Shown here piece after piece: positions 35,245 through 46,432 of a stretch of DNA of 64,000 nt. How positions within the stretch are numbered: position 1 is the stretch's first letter; each line of letters starts with the position of its first letter. Made by a program: the position numbers and the translations under genes. Origin of the DNA: Labyrinthula sp. Ha (taxonomy: Eukaryota; Sar; Bigyra; Labyrinthulida; Labyrinthulaceae); NCBI GenBank assembly GCA_015227615.1, contig JAALGZ010000077.1:35830-99829 (forward strand), written 5' to 3'. The notes under the pieces are model-generated. The model had not been told where the DNA came from. It worked only from the letters and a program-made list of their open reading frames with translations, and searched no databases.

Positions 35245-35478
35245 TCAAACGTGTTTTAGGTTAATTATTTGAAAGATGTAAGCGTTCTTCTTCAAATCAA
35301 ACTTAAGATTAACTTCAAAAGTGCAATTCTTCGAACTCCTACAAACAAGTTTACATCTTCGTAACTTAACTACTTCAATTCCAAACTTTTTCTTTGATTC
35401 TGACTTCGTGAAGTGGTGTGAAGAGTTTTTACTAGTTCTAAAGCGTCCTGCAACGTACTTCTGAAGTGTTTCCAACAT
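35245..35478 (-). pseudogene. MULE-type DNA-binding zinc finger fragment
   Basis: 77 codons with two spaced Cys (KLVCRSSKNC) and a late His (NLKH) in a beta-rich context, as in WRKY-GCM1-type fingers at the amino end of many MULE transposases. Confidence 0.4.
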
Positions 35479-35946
35479 TTATCTTGCAGAACCAGAGCTC
35501 TTTAACAACCAACTTTCGTCTTAACTCATTTTATTGTGTTTATCCTTCGTAAGGATTTTTTTTTCTAGCAATTTTTGTGAAATTGGTGTTTTTCTTTGTA
35601 CCCTTTCGGCTCAAATTTTGAATCTTCGTGCTCTTCAATTTCCTAGGCTAATTCCAATTTCGTACATGAAAAATTTCGCCAAGTATGAAATTCACGATTC
35701 TGCGCACTCAAAATCCAGGCGAAGTATAAACTTCATAAAAATTTAACCAATCAGAATGAAGCGGTGTGTAAAACGCCAGCGTGCAAAAAACCTATCCCAA
35801 GAAAGTACCAACTCCGGGAACTCCCCCTTCAACAAGAAGGTCTACAGAAGGGGTTATAAAGACAGTATTCCCGTAGTTTTTAAGCTACTGTATTTAAATA
35901 ACCAATATTATTTTATTATTTGCAAAGTTTTTTACGTGGAAGACTG

Positions 35947-36876
35947 ATGAACCTAAAGGTACTTGGCAAACTCTGTCTGTTGTTCAACATCGACTTCGTT
36001 TTTCAGGAAGACCTAAATGACTTCGGAATAAGTGTATCAGAAATTTCCAAGAAGGTGAACTTTTTGTCAAAATATGCCAAGGGCAAACCTAAATTCAACA
36101 TCATAGATAATAAGTTTCGTTACGTCGCGATTGTGTTCTTTGAAACTAGGGAAGGAAAACCTGACTCAAGAAGACAAATCAATGAAAACTTAAAAGACTT
36201 GTTATCTCTTCTCTCCAAAAATTATATTATTTATTTTTCTGTTTCAACATTGGATATGGCTTTGGAAAATTTTTTCTTCTTTTTACCTTACTTGGGTTTC
36301 ATCGGGGATAAAGCCAACCTTCTCTTCAAGGCAGAAAGAAAAACTTTAGAGAAAATTCACAGCAAGATACAGTACAACTTAGAAGAAGTCCCGCACAGAG
36401 ATCAGAATAATCTAATAGGTAAATCTCTAGACTCACTTTGCGTAATTTCTCGAAATCAAATTTTGATGGACTGGATTTGTTTTTCCAGAGCTACAGGTGA
36501 GGTTCTCAGTTTAAACCTTGGTAAAAAGTTTGAATACAGCTTACTCAACATCATTCAATTAGTTCTTCCTGAGAGTCGGCTCTATGATGAACGTGCCTTT
36601 CTGAAACTCCTCTCCCACCTTTCGGGTTGCACAGCTCTGAGAGAACTATGTTGCACAGACCTGGAGTTGTCCAGACCTTCCAATTACTTATGGGCCATCT
36701 TTCTTTGGCAGACGAGCCGGGTAAAGCTAGATCTCAAGTACGAAAATAATTCTTCCTTTGATAAGTATGTTTTTGAAAGCATACTCTATCTTTCTCAAAA
36801 TGCATTGACTAAAGATGGCTCTGCTGCTTTGCCTAATAGGTTACTGGAAAAACCAATGCGCGCTAAATGTCTTTAA
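35947..36876 (+). CDS. Protein of unknown function, about 309 residues
   Basis: Open from ATG 35947 to TAA 36876, convergent with the PHD gene and 152 bp from its end. The frame is also open upstream to 35920. The product is rich in Leu, Phe and Lys, with no signal peptide or clear membrane segment; the segments NFFFFLPYLGFIG and LLNIIQLVLPESRLYD look like buried strands and helices. A cluster LSGCTALRELCCTDLEL near the end has a leucine-rich-repeat flavour, but one unit only. A short frame at 35756-35947 could be an upstream exon, but I could not find a splice that keeps the frame. I recognise no family. Confidence 0.55.
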   Translation: MNLKVLGKLCLLFNIDFVFQEDLNDFGISVSEISKKVNFLSKYAKGKPKFNIIDNKFRYVAIVFFETREGKPDSRRQINENLKDLLSLLSKNYIIYFSVSTLDMALENFFFFLPYLGFIGDKANLLFKAERKTLEKIHSKIQYNLEEVPHRDQNNLIGKSLDSLCVISRNQILMDWICFSRATGEVLSLNLGKKFEYSLLNIIQLVLPESRLYDERAFLKLLSHLSGCTALRELCCTDLELSRPSNYLWAIFLWQTSRVKLDLKYENNSSFDKYVFESILYLSQNALTKDGSAALPNRLLEKPMRAKCL

Positions 36877-37028
36877 GTATTGTGTATCACATGACAAACT
36901 GATGTTGAGTTTAATCTATAGGCTGTGTCTTTTGTCAAATGTTGTTATGTGTATATACATAATATATTGCTTGAGCGCCTTAGAATTTACACGTCGGAAA
37001 CAAAATGGAAAACATATTTGAACCTTGC

Positions 37029-39296
37029 TTATATGTTCTCTGGATCAGAGTCCGAGGAGAGGGCATCAACATCTTTTCCAAGTTGAAGACCGAACCATTG
37101 TTTTTCAGGCAAAATTCCCATTTCAAAATCCTCTTCCAACGTTGGTATATGATCAGGCCTAACTTCTTGACACTTATTATCCACAGGGAAGAAACCTGTT
37201 ATCTTTGGGTTTAACTTTTTCAACTGTCTCATCTGTATTCCAAATAGACTGTCATCGATAAAGCTATCTTTATTTGACTGATTAGTACCATTAGGAAACC
37301 ATAACCTAAGCCTTTGAGGAATTGGCATGTCTTCATCCAATTTTGCATTCTTTTTAGCATCATATGGGTATACTAGGGGTTTTACTTTCTTCGGGGAGGC
37401 AAGAGGCTTTGGAATAGGTTTATTTATAGGTTTGGCTATGAAATATGGTTTGACCCCTTTATAAAATGCAATTGAACAGAACAAATTTATTTGAGAAAGC
37501 GCTTTGGGTGAGTTAATTGGCAGTTGAGCGTATTCTTTGGAAAGTTGCTTCCTGAGTATATAATACAGACTCTTTTGTTCCTTATGTAGTTTCTCACCAG
37601 TTTTAACGACATGATTGAACGACTTCAAAACATTAATAATATTAGCTTTGTGAGCCTGCTTGTCTGTCTCAAAGTTTTTTTTTTCAACCTCTTCTATAAA
37701 TGCATTCGATAAATTGTACTCGTGGATTGTTGGCTTTTTCACTAACTCCAAGTTGGCGAGGTAGCTACCCAGCAACCTAGCAAAAATCTTTAGTAGGTTG
37801 TATTTCAATCTTCTGCTCAATGGCTCTTGTAGTATTTTTTGAAGTGAAAGTTTTGTTTCGATAAGTGATTGATTAACTTTCACTTGATCAACGCCCTTAT
37901 TAGAAAATTCAGTGTCTTCTAATACGAGTTCTAACTGTTCCTTAACCATCTTGAAATGTTCAAGTGTCACAGGTCTCGGCAAGAATAAAATACATTTCAG
38001 CAAGATAAAAAATATCTTGTTTCTTTCGCTTTTCAATATTTTGATCGCAGATTCATCCGCAAGTGCGAGAAAGTGCTTCTGTAAAATAGAAAATACTTCC
38101 TCTTTGTCAACTTCAAACATTAGCTCTTGTTTTTTCCTTTCTTCTTCTTGCATTTTCTTAAGTTCAAACTTCTGCTTTTCCTGTTGTTTTTTCTTTTTAA
38201 GCAGCTCTTTTTCTCTTCGTTTCTTAAGTGCCAATTGAAGTACTTCTTCCTTCTTCATCGTCTCCAACTCTTCTCTTTTTTGCTCATTTTCGGTCTTCTT
38301 TGATTTAATTGCTTTAGAAGAGTCAGACTGCTGCTTTTTCTTTGACTTAGTTTTCTCTACTAAACCAGGTTTTATCGGCGGTGGTGGTGGTGGGGCAGAA
38401 TCTTCAGATTCTGCTTTTTTTCTTTTTTTCTTCTGTTTCTTTGATTGTTCATTTTGCCTCTTTCTCTTTCTCATCTCATCTTTAGCTTGAAGTTTAAGTT
38501 GGATTGCTTCATCTTCACTGGAGCTAATCTCTACATCTTCAAAACTTGTTGTCGCTGGAGGTAATTGTGCTTTTTCTTTGCGCGCTAGAATGATGCTCTT
38601 CATTAACTTTTCAAAATACTTCTGTTTATGCTTCGCAACATCTTTCTGACACACATCCAACACTGCAGAAGGAAATACTCCCCTTTCTCTGGCACATACT
38701 CTACAAAAAAATTCATTTTCGTCATCTTGCCTTGGTTCCTTTCCCTTGGGATACATGTGACACCATTCATGTACAAACAGACCACAGTTGTCACACCCAA
38801 AGCAATTAGAATCATCTTCCTCTTCTATTGTTCCCAGGCAGTTCCAACATAAGCGAAACAGTATCTTATGTACTTCAGCAAATGCATTTTTATAATCTTC
38901 GAGCGAATGGCTCATTTCCTTGACACTTTCGTCTTCCAATGTCTTGTTAATCTTCTCAATGTGAAGCTGGTATAACCGTGGTCTTGTAACTGCAGTTATT
39001 TTTTCACACTCAAGAGTATACCAGTATCTAAATGGAGCTTCTCCTGGTTTTAGTTTTTTGAGAAAGTTGACGGTTTGGTTTAATTTTCTCTGTGAGTCTG
39101 AGGTTTTCTTCGCTTTTTGCTTTGACTTGCTTCTCTCCTTCTCTTGTTCGATCTGAAACTTGAGTAGCATAATATCAGATTCTATTTCCTCCCGACTAGT
39201 TCGATATGCTGGCCATAATTTGCTTCGGTACTCATACAGAAAGACTGGCTCAGTAATTATATCTTCTTTCTTTATTCTGGTTTGACTTTTAGGCAT
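37029..39296 (-). CDS. PHD-finger protein with charged coiled-coil centre
   Basis: 755 residues in one exon. A C4HC3 PHD finger lies at 150-201 (Cys 150, 153, 168, 171, His 176, Cys 179, 198, 201; core CDNCGLFVHEWCH). PHD fingers read histone H3 tails, which suggests a nuclear chromatin role. Residues about 255-425 are Lys/Glu-rich with likely nuclear localisation signals (RKRKRQNEQSKKQKKKRKK), a run of six Pro and a long coiled coil. The remaining 330 residues are mostly helical with no domain I recognise, and the end is acidic. The whole architecture does not match a named protein I know. ATG at 39294-39296 follows a stop-rich stretch, so the start is likely right. It is the largest intact gene in the window. 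Confidence 0.8.
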   Translation of the reverse strand: MPKSQTRIKKEDIITEPVFLYEYRSKLWPAYRTSREEIESDIMLLKFQIEQEKERSKSKQKAKKTSDSQRKLNQTVNFLKKLKPGEAPFRYWYTLECEKITAVTRPRLYQLHIEKINKTLEDESVKEMSHSLEDYKNAFAEVHKILFRLCWNCLGTIEEEDDSNCFGCDNCGLFVHEWCHMYPKGKEPRQDDENEFFCRVCARERGVFPSAVLDVCQKDVAKHKQKYFEKLMKSIILARKEKAQLPPATTSFEDVEISSSEDEAIQLKLQAKDEMRKRKRQNEQSKKQKKKRKKAESEDSAPPPPPPIKPGLVEKTKSKKKQQSDSSKAIKSKKTENEQKREELETMKKEEVLQLALKKRREKELLKKKKQQEKQKFELKKMQEEERKKQELMFEVDKEEVFSILQKHFLALADESAIKILKSERNKIFFILLKCILFLPRPVTLEHFKMVKEQLELVLEDTEFSNKGVDQVKVNQSLIETKLSLQKILQEPLSRRLKYNLLKIFARLLGSYLANLELVKKPTIHEYNLSNAFIEEVEKKNFETDKQAHKANIINVLKSFNHVVKTGEKLHKEQKSLYYILRKQLSKEYAQLPINSPKALSQINLFCSIAFYKGVKPYFIAKPINKPIPKPLASPKKVKPLVYPYDAKKNAKLDEDMPIPQRLRLWFPNGTNQSNKDSFIDDSLFGIQMRQLKKLNPKITGFFPVDNKCQEVRPDHIPTLEEDFEMGILPEKQWFGLQLGKDVDALSSDSDPENI

Positions 39297-41879
39297 TTTT
39301 TTGGGAAGAGGGCCATATGGCCCTACAATACTTGCTCAAAGATAGTTCTGTCTTTTGAAGACATTCTTCAAACTATAGACTTCGTAAACAATATTTCAGA
39401 GTTTTGAGGACTTTAAAACCCTTAAAATGTTACTTTCAAGACAAAATTTTATTTTTTAGATGGTTTGAAGAATAGAAAAGCTGTTCTCTGGGTTAGATAA
39501 CTCGTTTTCCATCTGGTACATTAGTGTGAGGTGTTAAATTGTTTAGGAAATGCTACACGCAGCATTAATAAGTGCTCTTAAAGCTAACCTTATCATCATA
39601 GCATATAAGAGTGTTGAAACAGTGAAAATAAAATATTTTAGAATCTTCTGATATCAGTGTCTCTTTAACTATAATCGGAACTTCTGAACTGCTCAATTCA
39701 AAAACAAAGTAGTTATAGATACTCAGTATTACACATAGATAAAGTGTAATATTAAGTTTTGTTTTCTTAATTGAAAATAATAAAATATTTTAGTAGCCAG
39801 ATAATAACCAGAAAACTTGATTTTGTATCCAAAACTTCTTACTTTGCATTTGTATCCGCGAATAGGGATCGGACCTAAAATTTATTGATAATATATGAAT
39901 ATTTTTCTTGCATATATATTCATTTAGATTGATTCTGATAATTTTTTAGCTATATTATTGATTCTTTTTAATCAAACTGAAATCAAATTTAAACTAAAAG
40001 CATTTGATGCGAATGAAAATCAAAACTTTCTAATCAATAATCAGAATCAAGACAATTATTAAATAATTGTTGGGAATTAGTATCAAATCCGAGTCTTTTT
40101 CTCGATGGGTTGGTACACTTTACCATCTTCTTAATCTATGTGGATAATCTAATAAACAGCTTTGAGTCATTGACTGTAAGGGAAAATTTGACGTACAGTA
40201 AGAAAAACTGAAGTGATACTAGTAAGGGAACTGGTTCTCTTGATCTGTTAGGATAAGTGCGGGTGTACTACAAGCAGAGATATCAAATGCTATTTTTAAT
40301 TACTATTCTAAGATTATTATTATCAAGAAAAATGGTTGCTGCACTATCTCAACACAGGAAACATTTAATTATGTAAATGTTTTCTCTAACAGTGGAAATG
40401 CTACATACTGAATCAACTAATAAACATTTTTTTCCTATTTTAGGCTTTTTATGAGTGGGTTTGTCTTAGTTTTACTTAACTCTATATAAATTTAGAAAAT
40501 TGATTCATAACTGTGTTTGGTTACAGAATGAGTAAATACAGTTACATAGAAGAATGCTGCTTATGATTAAATGGAATAATGCTCTACTAACAATGTTCGA
40601 ATCAACTACGGTAGTTTTGATACTTCTCGTTACATACACGCGTAAGCTAGTTGTACGAGTGTTGTGATTTTGTTAGGTTCAAAATTATTTAATCCATATT
40701 CTCTTTTTGGCTATACCAAATAAGGAATAATTCTGTTCTGTACTTTAGTGCTGAGATACCAAGAACAGGAGGTTCTGTTTCAGTAAAATATATGTGATTA
40801 TATTTTTGTCCGAATAAAATATTCTTGGGAAGGGTTTCCTAATTCTGTTTCCTTGCACTTCAATATTTATTGTTATAAAATCAATATCTACTGTGTTGCT
40901 GAGTTGTTTTTTTCGTCCATGAAGCTAAATTTTATCTTGCACAGTTTTTCGTTTTTTCTTGCTGTTATATATGTAGTTATTGGCAAAATTAATTAATTTC
41001 CCCGTAATTTCTCTGCATAAATAGAAATAAGATACAATATAAAAGTCTAACGTTTTCTCAGCATAGTTATTTCGAGAATTGTTTCATTTTATCCTGTAAC
41101 TAATGTGGGTGTCAGAAATGAATACCTCTTACCAGCTACAGCTTTCTTCTCGCATATTTCAATAGATTTTTGAATTTTCTGTTAACCCTCCCTTCCGAAG
41201 AAATTAAGCTAACGTTATTCTTTCAGATTATTTAAAAATATATTTTCTAGGACATTCTATCCCAATTCTCAACCACAAATAAAAGTTAACGTAAATTATA
41301 TAAACAAACTCTTAACAATCATGAAATTACAACAAGCTACAACATATCTATACCAAATTTTTGGGTTTTCCTTTTGGGGAGCGTTTTTGGTCGTATTTAA
41401 TATTGATTAGGTGCGATGTTTCTAAGTTGTGGATACCTGTAGATTTTATTTGCATGTGTCTGTATAGAATCTCAAAGAAGTTATACTCAATAATTTTCCT
41501 TTAATGAAGTAAAACATTCATACATAAAGAAATAAAGAACAAAAGCCATAATCGGGTTCAATAAATGAGCAAAAACATTTAATTTCATTCTTATACCGTA
41601 CTCCGTATTCAGAGATCAAGAACTAGGAATGATCGTGCTAGAATGAAAACTAGAAAAAAACTTAAAGTAAAAGATCTTGCTTCTGTTCTCATTTGCTGTT
41701 TTTCTCTTGGTATCTTCCTAAGCTCAAGATATTTTTATTGATATTAACTCAAAATTTTGTTACTAATCTGCCCCCGAGCTTATCTTTATGACTTATTATA
41801 TATACTGGTTCCATGGAGCTTTCCTCTCAATTTCACCCCTGATTATTGAACGGTTTGTACTGTTAAGCGGCTTTGATGA
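39297..41879. other. Intergenic region, no gene seen
   Basis: AT-rich, with no frame above background. A weak imperfect inverted repeat (TTGATTCTGATAA near 39931 against TAATCAGAATCAA near 40040) surrounds further ATTGATT copies; it may be a hairpin element relic. The upstream regulatory DNA of the PHD gene must lie at the left end, but no site can be named. Confidence 0.4.
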
Positions 41880-42118
41880 ATGGCCGATATAAACCACTTA
41901 AGCAAAAACATGTTTGCCAACACAAAACAGCTGAAAAACAACCGTACAAAAGGAGTTAACTTCATCAATAATGAAATTCTAAAATCACTCACAGTCCAGA
42001 GAGTTATGCAACAGGAGTTTTATTAACATTTCAGAACAGTTAGGTTCAACCATAAAATAAGGAAGTGGTTTTGTCTTTGAAATATCACCCATATCTATAA
42101 AAAGGAGAACAGAACTCG

Positions 42119-42514
42119 ATGGTTTCATGTAGACCCATAGCGCTCCTGAACACAGCGCATAAATTGGCTACAAAGATAATTCACAATCGACTGTACCTAA
42201 TAATTAACAAGATATCTTGTGGTCAGGCAGGATTTAGGTCAAGACACTCCACTGTAAATAAAATAAAAATCCTAAACAATATTGTAAAGAAAAAGTTGCT
42301 ACAGAGTACGAATCTGAAACTTCCCCTCATTGACTTTCAAAAGGCATTTAACTCGGCCGGTCATGACTTCATCCAAATGTCATTAGAAAAGAAGAGAGCA
42401 CACAGCAAAGACAGGAATATTATCCATGTAATATATGAAAGCGCCGCAGTTAATGTCACCAAAGGAAAGTTTATGTTCAAAATAGTACATTTGAGAAGAG
42501 TGGTGCCTCAATGA
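42119..42514 (+). pseudogene. LINE reverse transcriptase fragment
   Basis: 131 codons covering fingers and first palm motif. The KAFN change removes a metal-binding Asp, and the frame ends in TGA just where the RQGDP motif should start. Confidence 0.7.
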
Positions 42515-43009
42515 TACCCACTATTTATCACCATCTTTATATTGGTGCTAAACTGTAAGAAACAATAGATAAGAGCATCTTGGAATACGCGGAAATTACG
42601 GACATTTCTTTGAACTGTCTCGCTCTTCTTAATTAACTGGTTGCACTTTGTGAGAAAAATAATCAAATATGCTTCTTCATCTAACAATTCTGCAAGGTGG
42701 AATCCCTATCTGGCCTTAGAATAAACTTGAGTAAGACAAAAACTTTACAAACAGACTAAAGATATTCCCTGATCGGACAGATACCAGAGAAAACTATAAA
42801 TAAATTCCTTACCAACTTCTCCTGTGAAAAGTGTTAGAAATATTCCCATCGAGACAAATTCTTGAAGGCGCACCTCGGGAGTCGCTTCTGCGATGGAAAA
42901 CTAAATCGTAGAAGGGGGGCTAGTCATTAAAAGCACCAGGTATATAATCCGGAAATTGTTATAGTCAGTTTCAGAACCAATACCCGTGTTATTAGAGGAT
43001 GTTTAGCCA

Positions 43010-43666
43010 GTGAAGGAACTAAAGCATTTGGGAACATTCTTTAACTCCACAGAAATAGCACGAAAACATTTACTGTCCAACCTGGATAACTATGACGCAA
43101 GACTCAACAAATACAGAGACATACTCCCCTACAACACTTTAATAAAAAAAGTGAAGAGACAGCTGACAGGTAGCATAGTCTTGGTTTCTGCAATATACAA
43201 CCTAGAGAGTTTACCCCTAAGCAATACTATAAAGAAGAAGCTAAACTTCCTAACAAGAAAAATAAAATCCATCCTGAGCAATGTACCAATCCAAGAATAT
43301 AAGCTTCATGAAGGAGACCTGGACATTCAGCAAATCCTGTTAAAGCAAAGATTAAAATACATAAAAAAGAAAGAAGTAATAACTGTTAAGCAAGTCCATA
43401 GCCTTCGCGAATTCGGACTAGGCAGCCACCTGGAACCGAAAGATCCAAAATACATAGCTCCCAGTGAAATGTGTCAAAGACTTGGACTAGTTGAGAAAGA
43501 AGATATCCAACGTGTGGTACAAATCCAGGATCCATCAAATCGCAAAGAAAACCGGACGAATGCGCTTATGGAGAGTCTACAACCTACCGGGCACAGGAGG
43601 AAGTGCATCAATGAGAGAAAACTACCGAGAACATGCAGCAAGATGTCGTGCGACCGCGCCGGCTAA
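43010..43666 (+). pseudogene. LINE carboxy-terminal fragment
   Basis: 218 codons beginning with the post-thumb LKHLGTFFNS box, followed by a Lys-rich helical region (IKKKLNFLTRKIKSIL). No zinc-finger or restriction-like endonuclease signature is clear. Confidence 0.5.
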
Positions 43667-43670
43667 CATC

Positions 43671-45576
43671 AACCCGCTAATATACGTGTAGGCACAACTT
43701 GGACTCTTTGTAACATCCACCTGACAAGACCGACATCTGGAAGATCGTAACAGCACCTATGAAGTATTACATCCCCATATGGCAGCGACCGATATCCTCC
43801 CCTTCCCCCTCTCCCCAATATACAGTTAGCGATGGACATCCCTAACTCCATCCCAATCCAAACAGGGAAATTCACTCCATGAACATCCTATACCCAAAAC
43901 CCAATGAAGCCATCCTGATACACTCTCCCTGGACTGTTACTAACAATAAATACCCATCATTTACCTCGTGAAACCCTGGAACAACCTCAGTTAGAACTCG
44001 ATGAAGCAAAATGATCTCGAAACCCCGCTTCACCACCTAACACTCAAAACCAGCAGCAGCCATTCGGAAACATGTTCAGCAAACCTCAATACGCGTCTTA
44101 GAATGGTCTCCCAGGTTTCATATTGCCTTCTTGGACCTCCTTCGACTCGGTGTGAAATGGTTTCAATCTTTTGCAATCTGATTAGATTTGTAATAGAAAT
44201 TTTGGAAGTTTAAAAGCAAGGTGGATCTAGAGTAATGCTACCTTGAGCGAATGGAATCAGGTATCCTGAAAATTTGACCAATAAGTACAGTAAGAATAAC
44301 AGGAAACTGGTACAAGTATTGAAAACATTAACACATATATGTTTACTAGTAAATAACTCTCCATATGTCAAGAATGTAATAAGAACCAGTCTCGTAGAAA
44401 ATTAGGTCAAAGGGCCCATTATTTCTTAAGAACGAACGAAAACATGTTTAAGTTAAGTCGCTCCTCCACATTCCAAGTACTGCCTTCTGGATAGACATAT
44501 TGACCGCTTCTAATAACTTTTCTATTGTACATGTCAAAGGTTGCAGATTCTGAGCTGGACTATTTTGTGTACTTTAAAACCTCTTGTTATTTTCTTTGTT
44601 CAAATATTGATTTTGAATATGGCGCATTTATGATGATGAGGAGATAGATATTTTGTTGCAGATGTAGTTTAAGTTTTCCGTTTGCATATGGATAACCTAC
44701 TCCCCGATGTTTAGAGAAAAATAAGCAAGAAAATAGTATTTTTGGATAAAAGATCAGAGGTAAATGTAAGAATTTTAATATCGAGAGGAATTTCTTGAAG
44801 CTTTCCCGCAAGGTTCTTATGATAATTGCAGATTTAACTTTACTCCCTTATTGAAAGTCCATTAAGCATGAAATATATATGGTTTCTTTCTCCCGACATA
44901 TGTTGCTACCGCAAAAAAAACAGTTTTTCAACTTTAAACATGCACAACTGTTAGCAGGCTTGTTTAATCGACTACAATTTATTCAGGATGATTCTGCATG
45001 TGTCGCTAGCAATTAAATTAATAGAAAATATGTATTTTCTATAGTTCTCTCTCTATTTAACTACCTATTAGGTAAAATATAGGTATAATTTAAGCAGTTT
45101 GGTATATTACTATAAAAAGTTCTATTTAACTGCTTATAAAGGCATTGCTCAATGGTTTTAGATTGTACAATGTTAGTGAGAATATCAAATTCCCATGTCA
45201 GATTTTATTTTTCTTATTTTTCTTCAGGCTTTGGACCTTGTGGCCCTTGATTTATGACGTTATTTCCTTTATTAACTAGAAATATTCTTGAATAATGGAT
45301 ATTAAAATTCCTTATAAATCTTGAAAATCAAATTAATTGTCAGTTTAGTAGAGTTTTTCATGAAACTGTTGGGCTCAAATCAGGGTTGCGTGCTTTTTGT
45401 ATCGCCTTGTTTAGAGATGTTTGGTAAGCATTGTATAAAAAGTACAACCTTATATGGTACAAAAATCAAAAGTTAATACTTTCTAATATTGCTTTATGGT
45501 GAAGACTTGAGGCTGGTAGGCTTATATACTAACTACAACTTTGTCTAACGTTACATATTCTGTTCAGATACGTAAT
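43671..45576. other. LINE 3' flank and intergenic DNA, no gene seen
   Basis: Up to about 44200 the composition (richer in C than the surroundings) resembles the LINE relic and may be its 3' part. Beyond that there is AT-rich DNA without a convincing frame. Confidence 0.4.
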
Positions 45577-46425
45577 ATGACATTACCATGTCAAATGCAA
45601 AATTCAAATGATATATCAGCTGAGGAAATGAATCAACTGAGAAAGCAATATCAATTGAATGGATTTTGTATGATAAAAGATCTTTTCTCTCATGATGTCA
45701 TTTCAAATATAAGGTCTGAGCTTCAATTAATTATCTCCGGTGATTTTCCCACTGGAAAAGCTCCTGATAAAGTTCCAACACCACCCAAAACAACGAAACA
45801 AAAACGAACAGTGCAACAATATGTGAATATATGGAAAGCGTCTGAAGCTTTTAAGCAAGTTGTGCACTCAAGAGTACTATCAAAAATAATACATCAGCTT
45901 AATATTTTTGATGAAGATTTTTCTTCGGTAACGGTTGCACAAGATCAGCTCTGGATGAAACCTCCAAATTCGTATCCTCTCACTTTCCATAGAGACACTC
46001 CTTACTTACAATTCATCCCACAGAAGGTTGTAACTGCTTGGATTCCTCTTCATAATATAGATGAAGCCCAAGGACCAATAGAATATATAAAAGGTTCTCA
46101 TTTATGGGAAGGTGATTCCAGAAATGGTAGTATGAAGAACTTTTTTGACAAAGGAAAGCTAAGAGAAAGTAAAGATAAAGTAATAATGAAAAATATGAAA
46201 GTTGGGGATGTTGCTATTCATAATGGAAACACTTGGCATGGATCTGGAAAAAATATAAGTGATACAGTGAGGATAGGTTTAGGTGTCCACTTTATACCTG
46301 GAAAAGCAAACTTCCATCAAGACGCCACCAAGAGTAAAATATGGTCTAAATATTGTATTGATGATTCCGGTAAGTTTCAAGAAAAACTGAATCCAACTAT
46401 ATTCAAAATATTCAAGTTCAAGTAA
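45577..46425 (+). CDS. Phytanoyl-CoA dioxygenase (PhyH) family Fe(II)/2-oxoglutarate oxygenase
   Basis: 282 residues from the ATG at 45577; the frame is open a little upstream without an ATG. The double-stranded beta-helix iron site is visible: His138-x-Asp140 in LTFHRDTPY, distal His221 in NTWHGSGKN, and the 2-oxoglutarate-binding Arg232 in VRIGLGVHF. The amino part has QYQLNGFCMIKDLFS, the usual PhyH opening (G-F-hydrophobic, start of the fold). The family hydroxylates varied substrates with 2-oxoglutarate and O2. This one need not act on phytanoyl-CoA: no peroxisomal signal is seen (it ends FKFK), and it resembles the small-molecule branch with GPIEYIKGSHLW. The end lies 7 bp from the end of the RBR gene on the other strand. 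Confidence 0.85.
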   Translation: MTLPCQMQNSNDISAEEMNQLRKQYQLNGFCMIKDLFSHDVISNIRSELQLIISGDFPTGKAPDKVPTPPKTTKQKRTVQQYVNIWKASEAFKQVVHSRVLSKIIHQLNIFDEDFSSVTVAQDQLWMKPPNSYPLTFHRDTPYLQFIPQKVVTAWIPLHNIDEAQGPIEYIKGSHLWEGDSRNGSMKNFFDKGKLRESKDKVIMKNMKVGDVAIHNGNTWHGSGKNISDTVRIGLGVHFIPGKANFHQDATKSKIWSKYCIDDSGKFQEKLNPTIFKIFKFK

Positions 46426-46432
46426 TGTTTGT

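Larger units (their letters stand above)
33184..35478 (-). mobile_element. Decayed Mutator-like (MULE) DNA transposon
   Basis: Minus-strand fragments in order. 35245-35478 is a WRKY/FLYWCH/FAR1-like DNA-binding stretch (KLRRCKLVCRSSKNCTFEVN, then NLKH). 34909-35145 continues the binding region. SPVGVDCFFGSIFF lies near 34420. At 34029-34322, VIMSDGSRSVAKAVRELHST then CLKHLLASL matches the second catalytic Asp and C-x2-H block of MULE transposases. 33184-33528 is a carboxy-terminal tail. Frames shift between pieces, so no transposase is made. No terminal inverted repeats were found by eye; the limits given are those of the coding remains. Confidence 0.55.
41880..43670 (+). mobile_element. Second LINE relic (reverse transcriptase and carboxy terminus)
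   Basis: Plus strand. NFINNEILKS near 41960 corresponds to motif 0. 42119-42514 holds SCRPIALLNTAHKLATKII, SCGQAGFRSRHST and LPLIDFQKAFNSAGH, the standard LINE reverse-transcriptase blocks 1, 2a and A; the catalytic Asp of KAFD is Asn here. VVPQ-stop-YPLF follows in place of RQGDPL. 43010-43666 has KELKHLGTFFNS (the YLG box) and the carboxy-terminal region. No endonuclease fragment is visible upstream, so the copy looks 5'-truncated as well as mutated. Confidence 0.7.

Noticed and set aside
37912-38238. 108-codon plus-strand frame inside the PHD gene
   Set aside because: It is the Ser/Phe-rich antisense shadow of the Lys/Glu-rich coiled coil.
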